Position numbers and translations under genes: made by a program. Shown piece by piece: positions 54,571 to 64,000 of a stretch of DNA of 64,000 nt (within the stretch, counting starts at the first letter, position 1; every line of letters starts with the position of its first letter). The stretch is from Aaosphaeria pasadenensis (lineage: Eukaryota > Ascomycota > Dothideomycetes > Pleosporales). A model generated the notes under the pieces. That model saw only the letters and a program-made list of their open reading frames with translations. It searched no databases and was not told the origin of the DNA. Location of the stretch: contig JAKLMB010000010.1 of assembly GCA_022813625.1 (NCBI GenBank), positions 310,001 to 374,000 of the forward strand. The letters run 5' to 3'.

Positions 54571-56379
54571 ATGACTGCCGAAAAGAAATCAACCGAGGAC
54601 GCGCAGACGCCTTCTTCCGATAAGGCCAAAGATCGATTGGCTCAGGTTTCCTCGCACATAGCTCCAGCAAAGACGACTCAACGTCGCCGACGGAAAGGAA
54701 CAGAGCCAGATCTTCCAGCTGATTACTCCGATATACTCGACCAGATATCGTCTCTGCAGAAGATAGCGGCGACCCCAGATCCAAACAATCGGGGTTATGT
54801 CCGGCAAAAGCAAGCAGGGAAGCTATGGGTAAGGGAGCGCGTTGAGCAATTGCTCGACCCGGGGAGCTTTCAAGAGGTGGGAAGTGTAAGCGGCACTGTT
54901 CAATGGAAGCAATTAGGCCCATTGAAAGAGGAACCTGTCGAGTACACGCCTTCAAATAATGTACAGGGCTTCGGCAGGTTACGAGGACGGAAAATCGTGT
55001 TCACGGCGGACGACTTCTCGATTAGAGCCGGCCACGCAGACGGCGCCCTTATGGACAAAACAGTAGGTTTCCCATTTCCTGTGGTCCAGATTCCATACTA
55101 ATCGCATGTTAAGATTTATATGGAGAAGCTCGCCATTGCGCTCAAGATACCAATTGTCAAACTTGTGGACGGTTCATCTGGCGGTGGATCTGTCACTACC
55201 ATCCGAACTGCAGGCTTCTCTTATGTACCTCCACTCCCATCGTTCACACAAGTAGTCCAACAATTGAACATGGGAATTCCGAACCTAGGCGCCGTGGTTG
55301 GGCCAGCCATTGGGCTTGGTGCTGCTCGCGTTGTCGCATGTCACTTTTCTGTCATGGCGGGCGATATTGGCTCGCTCTTTAATGCAGGCCCAAACGTTGT
55401 CAAAAACGCAACCTTTGAAGAAGGCCTATCGTTCACTGATCTTGGGGGGCCGTCCATGCATTGTACGAACGGAACAATCGATAACCTAGCTCCAGACGAG
55501 GCAGGATGTTTCGAACAGATGCGAACCGTACTGAGTTTCCTCCCTGACTGCGGCACCAAGATGCCTCCGACGATCCCATGCGACGATCCGATAGATCGTG
55601 AATCCGAAATGTTACGATCAATCATCCCTCGAGCCCGCAACCGCATGTATAACCCGCGCAAGATCATCACAGAAGTAGTCGACCGCGACTCCTTCTTCGA
55701 AATCGGTGCGCTCTGGGGCACGACAGCCATCGTCGGACTGGCTAGGTTCGCAGGAAAGCCCGTCGGCATAGTGTCCCTGAACTGCGAGGTCAACGCCGGT
55801 GCACTCGACGCGCTGGGCTCCCAGAAGATCGCCCGTATGCTCAAGTTCCTCGACGTGTTCAATATCCCTCTAGTCCAGTTCATCGATGTGCCTGGCTACG
55901 CCATCGGCACGGTCGCGGAACGAACGGCTACCATGCGGCATGGCATTACCCTGGCTACGACCTATTATAGTACCACCATGCCTGTCTTCTCTGTGATTGT
56001 GCGGCGGGTATACGGCGTAGCGGGCGGCGTGATGCTGGACTGTCGGGATCCTCGGATGCGAGTAGGCTGGCCGTCAGGTTTGTGGGGTTCTCTTCCGCTC
56101 GAAGGAGGTATCGAGGTAGGACATTCCTATGAACTCAAGGAGATTGAGCGTAAGCATGGGAAGGAGAAGCGTGAGGAACGATACAAGGAGCTCGAGAACG
56201 AATACCGGCGATTGATGAACCCGGTGCGCACGGCCAATCACTTCGGCATCGAGGAGATCATTGATCCTGCCTATACACGGAGAGTATGTGCTGAATGGGT
56301 ACTGCATGTGTACGAAAGCCTGTTGCCTGAAAGAGTCGCTCAAAGAGTTTCTGGCAAACTCAGCCCAGTTTTTGCGTAA
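54571..56379 (+). CDS. Acyl-CoA carboxylase beta subunit (carboxyltransferase)
   Basis: Exons 54571..55062 and 55114..56379 give 585 residues. It would move the carboxyl group from biotin to an acyl-CoA. Both crotonase-like halves are visible: N-half GHADGALMDKTIYMEKL and LVDGSSGGGSVTTIRTAG, then GAVVGPAIGLGAARVV; C-half NCEVNAGALDALGSQKIARM, FIDVPGYAIGTVAERTATMRHG and VRRVYGVAGGVMLDCRDP. The last segment differs from the AYGGAYDVM of bacterial and animal propionyl-CoA carboxylases, and the WPSGLWGSLPLEGGIEVGH block after it is also unusual. A basic, disordered N-terminus (QRRRRKG) precedes the domain; it is not a clear mitochondrial presequence. Fungi normally have methylcrotonyl-CoA carboxylase for leucine breakdown; this looks like a separate acyl-CoA enzyme. 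The substrate is unknown. Confidence 0.9.
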
Positions 56380-56859
56380 TCAGCGTGTATTGATAGGAGA
56401 GTGATTCACTCGGACAGAGTGCAAGACTGTGTAAATGCTAAGCAAGCTATAAACGAGGCTAGGAAAAAGAGACATTGTGTTGAACGGATGGCGATTTCCC
56501 TGGGAATGAATGAAATAGGGTTGTTGGCTGTTTGATATTGCCCAAGTCTGACACTCGGACCGGGATCTTGTCGCTGCCGTATCGGTGGTATACTCGATAG
56601 GGGTGAGAGATGGCCAGAACAGACCCCTAAAGCCAGAATATGAGAAATTTTCCAAGCAATATCGTATCAATTATTTGGCAGAGTGCAAGGCTGAAGATTA
56701 CACACTCAAGTTCACAATAACTGCTGACCTTGGAATTTAACCAAATTTCAATACATAGATTATTTATCTAGATTACATCAACATCTTCTAGACATCTTTT
56801 TAGCTACTTGGAAATAGCCCAAGTAGGGGAGCATTTCCGTTTTCCTAGCATCGAAAAAT
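56380..56859. other. Intergenic, convergent 3' ends
   Basis: About 480 bases between the carboxyltransferase and the permease stop codons. A/T-rich near 56700; nothing recognised. Confidence 0.5.
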
Positions 56860-58522
56860 CTAATTCCTCCAGAATCCAAGTCCTTCCTTCTTGCGGAGCA
56901 TATAGTGCATGAAGAGGTAGGTGAAAACGCCAACTCCAAGCATGCCTGAGATGACTCCAAAACCCATTAGATATTTGGGAGCGTCATCACTAGGGAACAA
57001 ATACGCTCCGTAGATCTGGGCCAAATTTCCCAGAGCATTGACGGTCGCCAATGCGATTGCGCGAACCTCCGGCTCCATATCTCCGAACGATGCACTGGCG
57101 TACGACAGAGAGATGGCATTGGATGCCCACAATCCGGCTGCCATGAGAACTAGAAGAGCGTAACGGGCTGTGAAGTTGTAGATGCAGCACACGAGGATCG
57201 ATGTAATGAGAGAGAAAGTGAGCCAGCATGCAATGACCAGACCGCGGTGCTTGGGAATGCGGTCGCAGAAGTATGCCGAAATCGCGGTGCAGACAAAGGC
57301 AACTGCATAGATGGGGACAGTCATGTACTGAGCCTGTACGGTGCTTGTGTATCCAAGGCCCTTGACGAGAGTAGGGTAGAAGTAGGAGAGCGTTGAGGAT
57401 CCGACAATGACCTAAAGTTTGTTAACATCAATGTCTCCAGTGCGATAGTTGAGATGCATACCATGTATCCAATGACGAAACCAATGAGACGCCAATCTGT
57501 GAGGACGGTCTTGAAGACTTGCTTCTTGCTCATCTTGGGGGTATCCTCGGTGCGTGTGGTAACACCACCTTCTTGGAGACGGGTGATGGCAATGTACTTC
57601 TCTCGCTCATTCATATACCTGCACTGAGCTGGGAAGTCGAGTAGAAGGAAGCCGGCGAAGAAAGCCCAACCAACGGTTGCAGCTCCCTCAACAATGAACA
57701 ACCATCGCCATCCGCGAAGGCCATGAGCGCCCTCAAGTCCACCTGTGATGGCACCCGCAATGATTCCACCAAAGGCACCAGACAGGATAGCAGCGCAGAT
57801 GTAGATACCGAATCGCTTTGACTGCTCCTCCCTTTTGTACCAGGAAGAGATGATCATAAGGATACCGGGCGCAAATGCGGCCTCAACCACACCGATCAAG
57901 ACACGAAGGACAACCAGATGCTTGAAGTCATGAATCGCAGCCATCACCATGGTAAGCATTCCCCAAATGCCCATGATAGTCGACAAATAAACAGGGGGGC
58001 GTGTTCGCACGAGGATCATGTTGGAAGGAGGCTCAAAAACGACATATCCGACTATGGTTTTGCGTTAGATCCATCCCGTTTCATTAACAGTCTCACCAGC
58101 GGCTTCAAGGCAGGAAAATCGGTACTTACTGAAGAAAACCACGAGTGCGATACTGTATTGTCCAGATGTGAGATGAAGGTCATCGGCCATTCCACTATAA
58201 AGATGATTAGTTTTTGCGTCGTTTCGAAAAGGGGCCAAACGGAGGCAACGTACGCAATTTTGGCATTTCCAATACTGTAGGGAATACTGTTAGCAAAATA
58301 CAACACCCAAGATGATCGGAAGGCAATTTACTTTGTTCGGTCCATGTAAGACAGGAGATACATCAGAAAGATGGTAGGCATCAAGAACATGTCAATCTTT
58401 CTGACGAGCTTCTTCTCCTCTTCTGCGGTCCATCCTTGGCCTTGTGCCTCCTCGATGTGCTTTGTGGAATCCATGTCCTTTGTGTTGACCGCCACAGCCT
58501 CCAAAGATGGCGAAGACGACAT
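56860..58522 (-). CDS. MFS anion/vitamin transporter (allantoate/nicotinate permease-like), with a 21-base exon
   Basis: Exons 58522..58332, 58274..58254, 58194..58130, 58051..57462 and 57411..56860 join in phase to 472 residues. The product is a twelve-helix permease of the anion:cation symporter group (Dal5/Tna1 type), which imports allantoate, nicotinate, pantothenate or other organic acids. Signatures are KIDMFLMPTIFLMYLLSYMDR at helix 1, DRTNIGNAKIAG just after it, and the GYVVFEPPSNM segment of helix 2. Exon 2 is only 21 bases and encodes the IGNAKIA core of the second motif, so the family signature exists only after splicing. A TATAAAT lies about 155 bases upstream. Its place next to the carboxylase pair suggests import of a carboxylic acid (inference). 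Confidence 0.93.
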
Positions 58523-60425
58523 CGTCCTCTTTCAACTATTCCTGTCGAAAGGTAGAATGTAATGAGGTGAACAGAACTCTACTCCGAGAGAATAGTAATG
58601 AAAGTCGACAGGAAGATGGAGCAAATGAGTATCTGGCAAAACATCGAAAATGAAAAGGTGCTGCTATGATGGAGATTTATAGAGAATGGCTCGATATCAA
58701 GATTTGGGAGGATGTGTGAGAAGGCAGAAAACCAAAAAGGTTTAGATTCCCCAGAGACTAACGGCCTAACTCTGGCGTACCCCGTCATTTCACGTCTCCG
58801 CAAGTGCCTTACGTAGGTACTATCCGGATATAGGACTTGGAAACAAAACAAGCGACTCAGGGGAAAAGCAGCGATTGGGTAGAACGCATGGATTACACTG
58901 GAGACACTCCTCTACAGCAAAGGTGTACACTGGAGCAGGCGGCTGAAGCAGATGGGGAAGCTCACCGTGTCTCTCGTAACGAGAGCATCCCCCGGCTCAA
59001 GGGCAATGCTGGGAGGGAGCTAGAGGCGAGTATCTCACTATTAGTCACGGTGAAGGCCCCGGACTCCCTCGCTTACCTTCCATACCCTACTTGTACACTC
59101 GCGATTCATCGATTAATGTCGAGAATGAGATGGAAGTATCAGATGGAGGCGACAATTCGCTTGAAGCATCCCGAGTAGGTCAGCTGGCGAAATATTTTGA
59201 AAGATGTGATCCGGTTACGAAAAGTGCCCTTGAGTTAATTCTCATAGGTCGAGTCCAGCAGCATTGGACATGGGTGGTTGTGCATAGAGCATGAAATAGA
59301 TGGGAACACTCCAGAGTTCGGGATTGTTTTGCCTCGGAACCACATTCGCTACGTCGTTCTGTACAACTACTCTCCTGTGTATCATGCAGATATCCTAGAT
59401 ATCCTGTGCGTATCTTGCTACGAGTACGAGTTGGTAAGTAGATGCGAAGATGGGATGGGGAAGAAAGATGGGGAAAGCTGGTGGTCGGATCGGGCAGAAA
59501 CCGGGTGAAGCACGTGGGTAGCTTGATACAAGACTTAGCAGTATACCAAAAGCGGTAAGGCGTCTCGGCACGGTTGCCACTTAATTGCTTGTAAACCGTG
59601 ATGGTACGAGGAACGAAGTAGCTGAAGCACGCAGTGCGCACTTAGGACGACATCTCATCTCATCTCATCTCATCTCATCTCATCTGATGTGAATCCACAC
59701 CAAAGCCACAGAAAAATTGATCATACCCACGGTTTCCGGGTTGGGATCAAGCAACTGGCGCGGACATGCCCCAAATTTTCTCGTTTACACCCTCACTATC
59801 CGCCTCCGCTTTCTCCGCTAGTTGACCAACCTCCCCGCCGGACAGTACAGGGCACGGTCAATAGTCATTGGTGCCAGTCCGGAGTAAGTGCTCGGGTCCT
59901 AGAGCCTAGAGGTTAGCGCTATTATTGACTGAAGATCGGATGGTGTCGTTCTTTGAAGATGTGCCTCGTCTCGAGGCAATCGTTCGCTTCCAGTACCTAC
60001 GGTTACTCTCATTGTATGCAAATTGGTGTGCTCCTCGGAATCCTCGCTCAACTGTCACCGTGTGACTGTAGTCATTGAGATACTCAGCTCTGTTCCCTAC
60101 CTCGCCTCGAACCGCTCGCAAAAGCCTCGCTTATGGGTGCATTGCAAGTGGTCCTCGACTCTTGACAATGTCCAGTCGGTAGTTTCCTCAGCAATTCAAC
60201 CCCACAATAGGCACTTTGTTCATACGCGTGGGCGCGTGTTAAGTGCGGCAATGAGACAATTGATGGATTGCACGACTGGTTCGCGATCGCCACTGTTCCG
60301 CTACCGGCAGTATTTATGAATATTAAAAGAACTGAGGGCCCTGCTCATTTACATCTTCAAGTGTTATTTGCAATTCTACTCTGAGAACTTCATCTCAACT
60401 CTATTTCATTCCACATTCTCCAACA
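58523..60425. other. 1.9-kb intergenic region between divergent genes
   Basis: It holds the promoters of the permease and the dehydrogenase and a pentanucleotide microsatellite (59651-59685). A TATTTATG lies about 115 bases before the dehydrogenase start. No callable gene. Confidence 0.5.
59651..59685 (+). repeat. Pentanucleotide microsatellite (CATCT)7
   Basis: Seven perfect CATCT units in a row followed by a degraded unit. Confidence 0.95.
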
Positions 60426-61286
60426 ATGTCTCCTTCAGCCACCCAGAACGGCGAGAGCGCCCCTGCTCAAACCCACCCCAACCCCGTTTACCTCTCGACT
60501 GAACCCTCCGAGGACTTTGACTGGAAGGTCAGTCTGAAGGGCAAGGTTATCGCCATTACTGGTGCTAACCGTGGTATCGGTCTCGGACTGGCCACTGTCT
60601 GCCTCGCCAACGATGCTAAGGAGGTCGTTTCCCTCGACCTTTTCGAGCCCGGTGAGGAGTTCGCGGCTCTTCAGAAGGCCAACCCTGGCCGTCTCAGCTA
60701 CTTGAACTGCGATGTCACCAACGAGGAGAGCGTCATCAAGGTCGTCGACCAGATCGTTGCCCAGGCCGGTCGCATTGACGGCATGATCGCGAACGCAGGC
60801 ATGACCAAGCACCAGCCTGCCCTCAACTTCGACCGACCCCAGCTTGAGCAGCTTTTCAACCTCAACGTCTTCGGTGCTTACTTCTGCGCAAAGGCTGCAG
60901 CCAACAAGTTCATCGAGCTCGGAATCAAGGGTTCAGTCGTTTTCACCGCATCCATGACCTCATACCGCCCCAACCGCGCTGCTCCCTCTGCTCCTTATGG
61001 AGGCACAAAGGCCGCCGTCCGCAACATGGCACACACTCTTGCTATGGAATGGTCCAAGCACGGAATCCGCGTCAACTCCATCTCGCCCGGTTTCGTTCGC
61101 ACACAGATGACCTACTACGTTGAGAAGTCCCCTGACTGGAACCTCAAGATGCAATACTATGGAGGTATGCCACGCTTGGCAGACCCCAAGGAGTTGGGCG
61201 GCGCATACGTCTACTTGCTCTCCGACAGCGCCAGCTACACAACCGGCATTGATATCCCAATTGCTGGTATCGTTGGAGCATGGTAA
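60426..61286 (+). CDS. Short-chain dehydrogenase/reductase (sorbose reductase/arabinitol dehydrogenase-like)
   Basis: A 286-residue intronless classical SDR. The cofactor loop is TGANRGIG, the NAG motif is IANAGM, and the catalytic Ser-Tyr-Lys are in TASMTS and APYGGTKAAV, followed by VNSISPGFVRTQM. The N-terminal ~30 residues before the fold are polar. The closest style is the fungal polyol/sorbose reductase group, NADP(H)-dependent and cytosolic. Its codon use stands out: almost all third positions are C or G (GGT/GCT and ...C-ending codons), unlike its neighbours, which points to high expression. The leader before the ATG is CT-rich. Role in sugar or polyol redox balance is likely; the exact substrate is unknown. 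Confidence 0.92.
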   Translation: MSPSATQNGESAPAQTHPNPVYLSTEPSEDFDWKVSLKGKVIAITGANRGIGLGLATVCLANDAKEVVSLDLFEPGEEFAALQKANPGRLSYLNCDVTNEESVIKVVDQIVAQAGRIDGMIANAGMTKHQPALNFDRPQLEQLFNLNVFGAYFCAKAAANKFIELGIKGSVVFTASMTSYRPNRAAPSAPYGGTKAAVRNMAHTLAMEWSKHGIRVNSISPGFVRTQMTYYVEKSPDWNLKMQYYGGMPRLADPKELGGAYVYLLSDSASYTTGIDIPIAGIVGAW

Positions 61287-62151
61287 ACATGCTGTACAAA
61301 ATACATTTGCATTCATGGTTGGCGTCATTCCATAGGAGTTTGGGAAAATGCATAGATAGACTCAATACCAACGCTGAACAACAGTTCAGAAGAATTTACG
61401 ATCCACATATACTTTTTTCCCTTCTGACGTCATTTGTTGTGATAATGTTTATCGATTAAACTTTGCCCATTATTATCACTATTGCTCGTATCATCGAAAT
61501 TAACATTGACCCTAAGATCGATGATATATACGAACTGTGCACCGGCGGGTGATCCACAAGTACAGATCACGGAGGTCAATTTCCTCCTCGCCATGACGTA
61601 GAAATCATCATGTGCAGAACCGCAACATTGTTGGGTAGCTCGCATACCAATATTTGAAAGTGTGGGGCATCAGAATCAGTTCACTGGTATAGCGGGACTG
61701 GCGAGAAATGAATAGAGTTATGATGGAAAGTCGAAGTCCAATGTTTTCCAGTCCAGAAAATCGCAAAGTACTGTGTTGCTTTGAAAGATCTTACCAAGCC
61801 TTGTGACACATTAACTCTCAGTCGCGCCAAACCAGTTTCCTAGAATGGAAAATTTGAGAAAGTTAACTAGGCCGAGCAAAATTTGTGTTGTGCTTTGTAG
61901 GTAATACGATGTTGGCGCGCTCCGGATTTTCACTCGACCTGGGCTTAGGGCAGATGCACGTGATGTGCGGCGCTCGGCCAAGTCCCGAGAGGTTCAAGGG
62001 TAGATCTCGACGACCCCATGCATTAATCTCTTTTCCATTTTACAGCTACTGCCTGCTCCATTTCCTCAGGGGACGTTGCCGAAGCGAAAGTTCTTCCTCG
62101 ATGCGAAGTATACCGAGGACGTGAGATTGCTCACGAAAGAGTGGCCCACCA
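61287..62151. other. Intergenic region
   Basis: About 865 bases between the dehydrogenase and the regulator, both on the plus strand. A/T-rich near 61380-61480; nothing further recognised. Confidence 0.5.
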
Positions 62152-64000
62152 ATGCCCAATCCTCCCACAGGTGCTCCCAAGCCCCGGAAGCCTCGACCCT
62201 CGCGTGCGCGCGGCTTGCGCACAACTACAGGCTGGTAAGTGTTTTCATTCATAGAGCAAGAGGCATATGATCAATTGAGCGAGGCTCAAGCAATTTCTCT
62301 TCCTGCGCGATCTCTGCCGTTGTTCCGGCATCAACCTCAGGAGTGGCGTCAGCATCTTTTCGTTCAGAATTGCTGATATCTGGCAGCTTGACATGTCGCA
62401 AGAGAAGAGTAAAATGTGATGAAACGAAACCTTGCTGCACGCCTTGCAGCAAGTCTAAGAGAGAATGTGCTTACGCTGTTACGACAACCATCACCACCCC
62501 ATCCACGGAGGAAAGCAATGCGGCACCAAGTGTTCCGGAAGAAGCATCAGTACCATCTCAACCAGGGACGGTTGGCAGTCTGAATGCCAATGATTCACCA
62601 GAGCTTCGGTTTGACTTATCACCTTTAACGATCACCGCTTCTCTTCCTTCGCCCAATTCAGCTCCATTCGAATGGTATGACCTACTTGCCGAGGATGCAA
62701 TCAATAACATAGAGAGACATAATCTCGGCTTCGACCAAACGTCCCTCTCGAGACGACAGAGTCCCGTACCTGAATTCCTAAACGCAGCAGGGCCTCGCCT
62801 TACTGTTGAACCAGAATATCAGTCACCAAAAGTCAGCGTCGATGTCGATGCCGAGATCTCATCCAATGAACCATGGAATTCGACGCAGATATTGGCTCTT
62901 ACAGAGACTGAACTCACGCTGATGCAACACTTCGTAAATGTTGTTGGGCCCATACTAGATCTACTCGATCCTCATCGACAATTTTCGACTACGGTTCCTC
63001 GACTGGCCGTTCACAATGTCGGTTTACTTAAATCTCTCCTTGCCGTTGCGGCTCGACACATGGCGTTGCACTCGGCAGAAAACCAACCAGACCAATTGAC
63101 GGACTGCAACATTGCGGATCCAGCTAGTCGTCGAAATCCATTTACACAAGTGGCAACGCAATATTATTATGAAACATTACATTATCTATCCCAGAATCTA
63201 CTCTACCCTTCGTATACAAGATCCGGGGTTATTATTGCTACCGCCATCCTAATAAGCACCTATGAGATGTTCGATGCAGAGGGGTCTTACAGCGATGGCG
63301 GGTGGGAGAGGCATCTACGAGGGATATTCTGGATACAAAGAGGTCAAAACATTGACGGAGAAACGGTCGACCCCCTTCGGAAGGCTGCGTGGTGGGCTTG
63401 GCTTCGACAGGACATCTGGGTGGCATTCCGGGAGAATCGACGTACATTGACGATATGGAGGCCCAGGAGGAGACTTATGGATCTCTCCGCCGACGACCTC
63501 GTGACGCGTATCGTCTACATCACAGCGAGATGCGTGGACTTCGCCGCGAACGAGAAAAACTACGATATGGGGCTACGAATCGAGCAAGGAGATAAATTGC
63601 TGCAGGCACTGGATGACTGGTATCAGATCTTGCCGAGCTGCTTCAAGCCAATCTACGCGCAAGCACACACAGAGTCGAACATCTTCACCCCCCTTTGGAT
63701 CAATCCTCCCATGTACGCGGCGGCGGTCCAAACTTTCCACTTCGCGAGGATCGTGGTCATTATTAACCAACCATCGGTGGGAGGTATGTCGGCTTTCAGA
63801 CAACAACAAAAACTACTCGACGAAAGCGTCGAGTCAATATGCGGCATCGCCATGATGCAGCAAAACCATCTTGAAAGTGCATTTGTCAACTTTCAAGCTC
63901 TCTATGTTGGTAAGTCCCCCTATTTTCTTCAAATTTATTCGAATACCGGGCGATTGGGACGTACTATGCATAGTCTCGAACAGTTTGGACTACTCTAGCG
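62152..64000 (+). CDS. Zn2Cys6 transcription factor with fungal-specific middle region (runs off right edge)
   Basis: Exons 62152..62234, 62387..63909 and from 63974 to the edge. The binuclear zinc cluster is C28, C31, C38, C45, C48, C55 (C-x2-C-x6-C-x6-C-x2-C-x6-C); its first Cys codon is split by intron 1 (62235..62386), so the DNA-binding domain exists only after splicing. A basic, proline-rich head (KPRKPRPSRARG) precedes it. Then comes a Ser/Thr/Pro linker and a helical region typical of fungal pathway regulators (NVVGPILDLLDPHRQF, LKSLLAVAARHMALH, TYEMFDAEGSYSDGGWERHL). The intron at 63910..63973 is canonical and phase 1, and the joined frame reads on to the edge. It is a candidate regulator of the neighbouring permease/carboxylase block. 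Confidence 0.9.

Overview
This window comes from a filamentous ascomycete fungus (Pezizomycotina). The genes carry short introns of about 45-80 bases with GTAAGT/GTATGT-type donors. The families are fungal: a Zn2Cys6 regulator, a Prm10/ThrE-like membrane protein, a rhodopsin-fold receptor, a But2-type secreted protein and major-facilitator permeases. A duplicated segment also shows the CpA-to-TpA decay typical of repeat-induced point mutation (RIP). The class or species cannot be fixed from the sequence. No rRNA, tRNA, CRISPR array or intact transposon was recognised by eye.

Layout. 0-10 kb holds oxidative enzymes: the N-terminal part of a P450 running off the left edge, a DEDDh exonuclease-like protein with a zinc knuckle, an unknown membrane-anchored protein, a five-exon flavin monooxygenase and an intronless P450 with an odd I-helix. 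10.8-18.7 kb holds secreted and duplicated material: an S10 carboxypeptidase, a proline-rich secreted protein built from phase-1 exons and carrying a one-base frame break, a But2-type secreted protein, an ankyrin-repeat gene, and two copies of a ~240-base repeat of which one is RIP-mutated. 18.7-21.5 kb is a Prm10-like membrane protein followed by 3 kb without recognised genes.

24.5-33.4 kb holds a FAD aromatic-type hydroxylase, a YtcJ-like amidohydrolase, and a divergent pair of a DUF3445 haem-dependent N-demethylase-like protein and an amidase-signature amidase. 33.4-37.2 kb appears gene-poor. 37.2-46 kb holds a rhodopsin-like membrane protein with a long disordered tail, a TauD-type dioxygenase and a tannase/feruloyl esterase.

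48-64 kb looks like a catabolic block: a sugar-type permease, a divergent pair encoding both subunits of an atypical acyl-CoA carboxylase, an anion/vitamin-type permease, a short-chain dehydrogenase with strong codon bias, and a Zn2Cys6 factor running off the right edge.

How the genes may work together (inference): the right half resembles a nutrient-scavenging region, with an ester hydrolase outside the cell, permeases, hydroxylating and amide/N-methyl-cleaving enzymes and an acyl-CoA carboxylase inside, and a pathway-type regulator next door. The strongest oddities are the acyl-CoA carboxylase pair with an unusual biotin-site motif, the DUF3445/amidase divergon, the RIP-marked duplication and the modular proline-rich gene. 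Splice sites were placed by eye; every joined frame was checked for phase.
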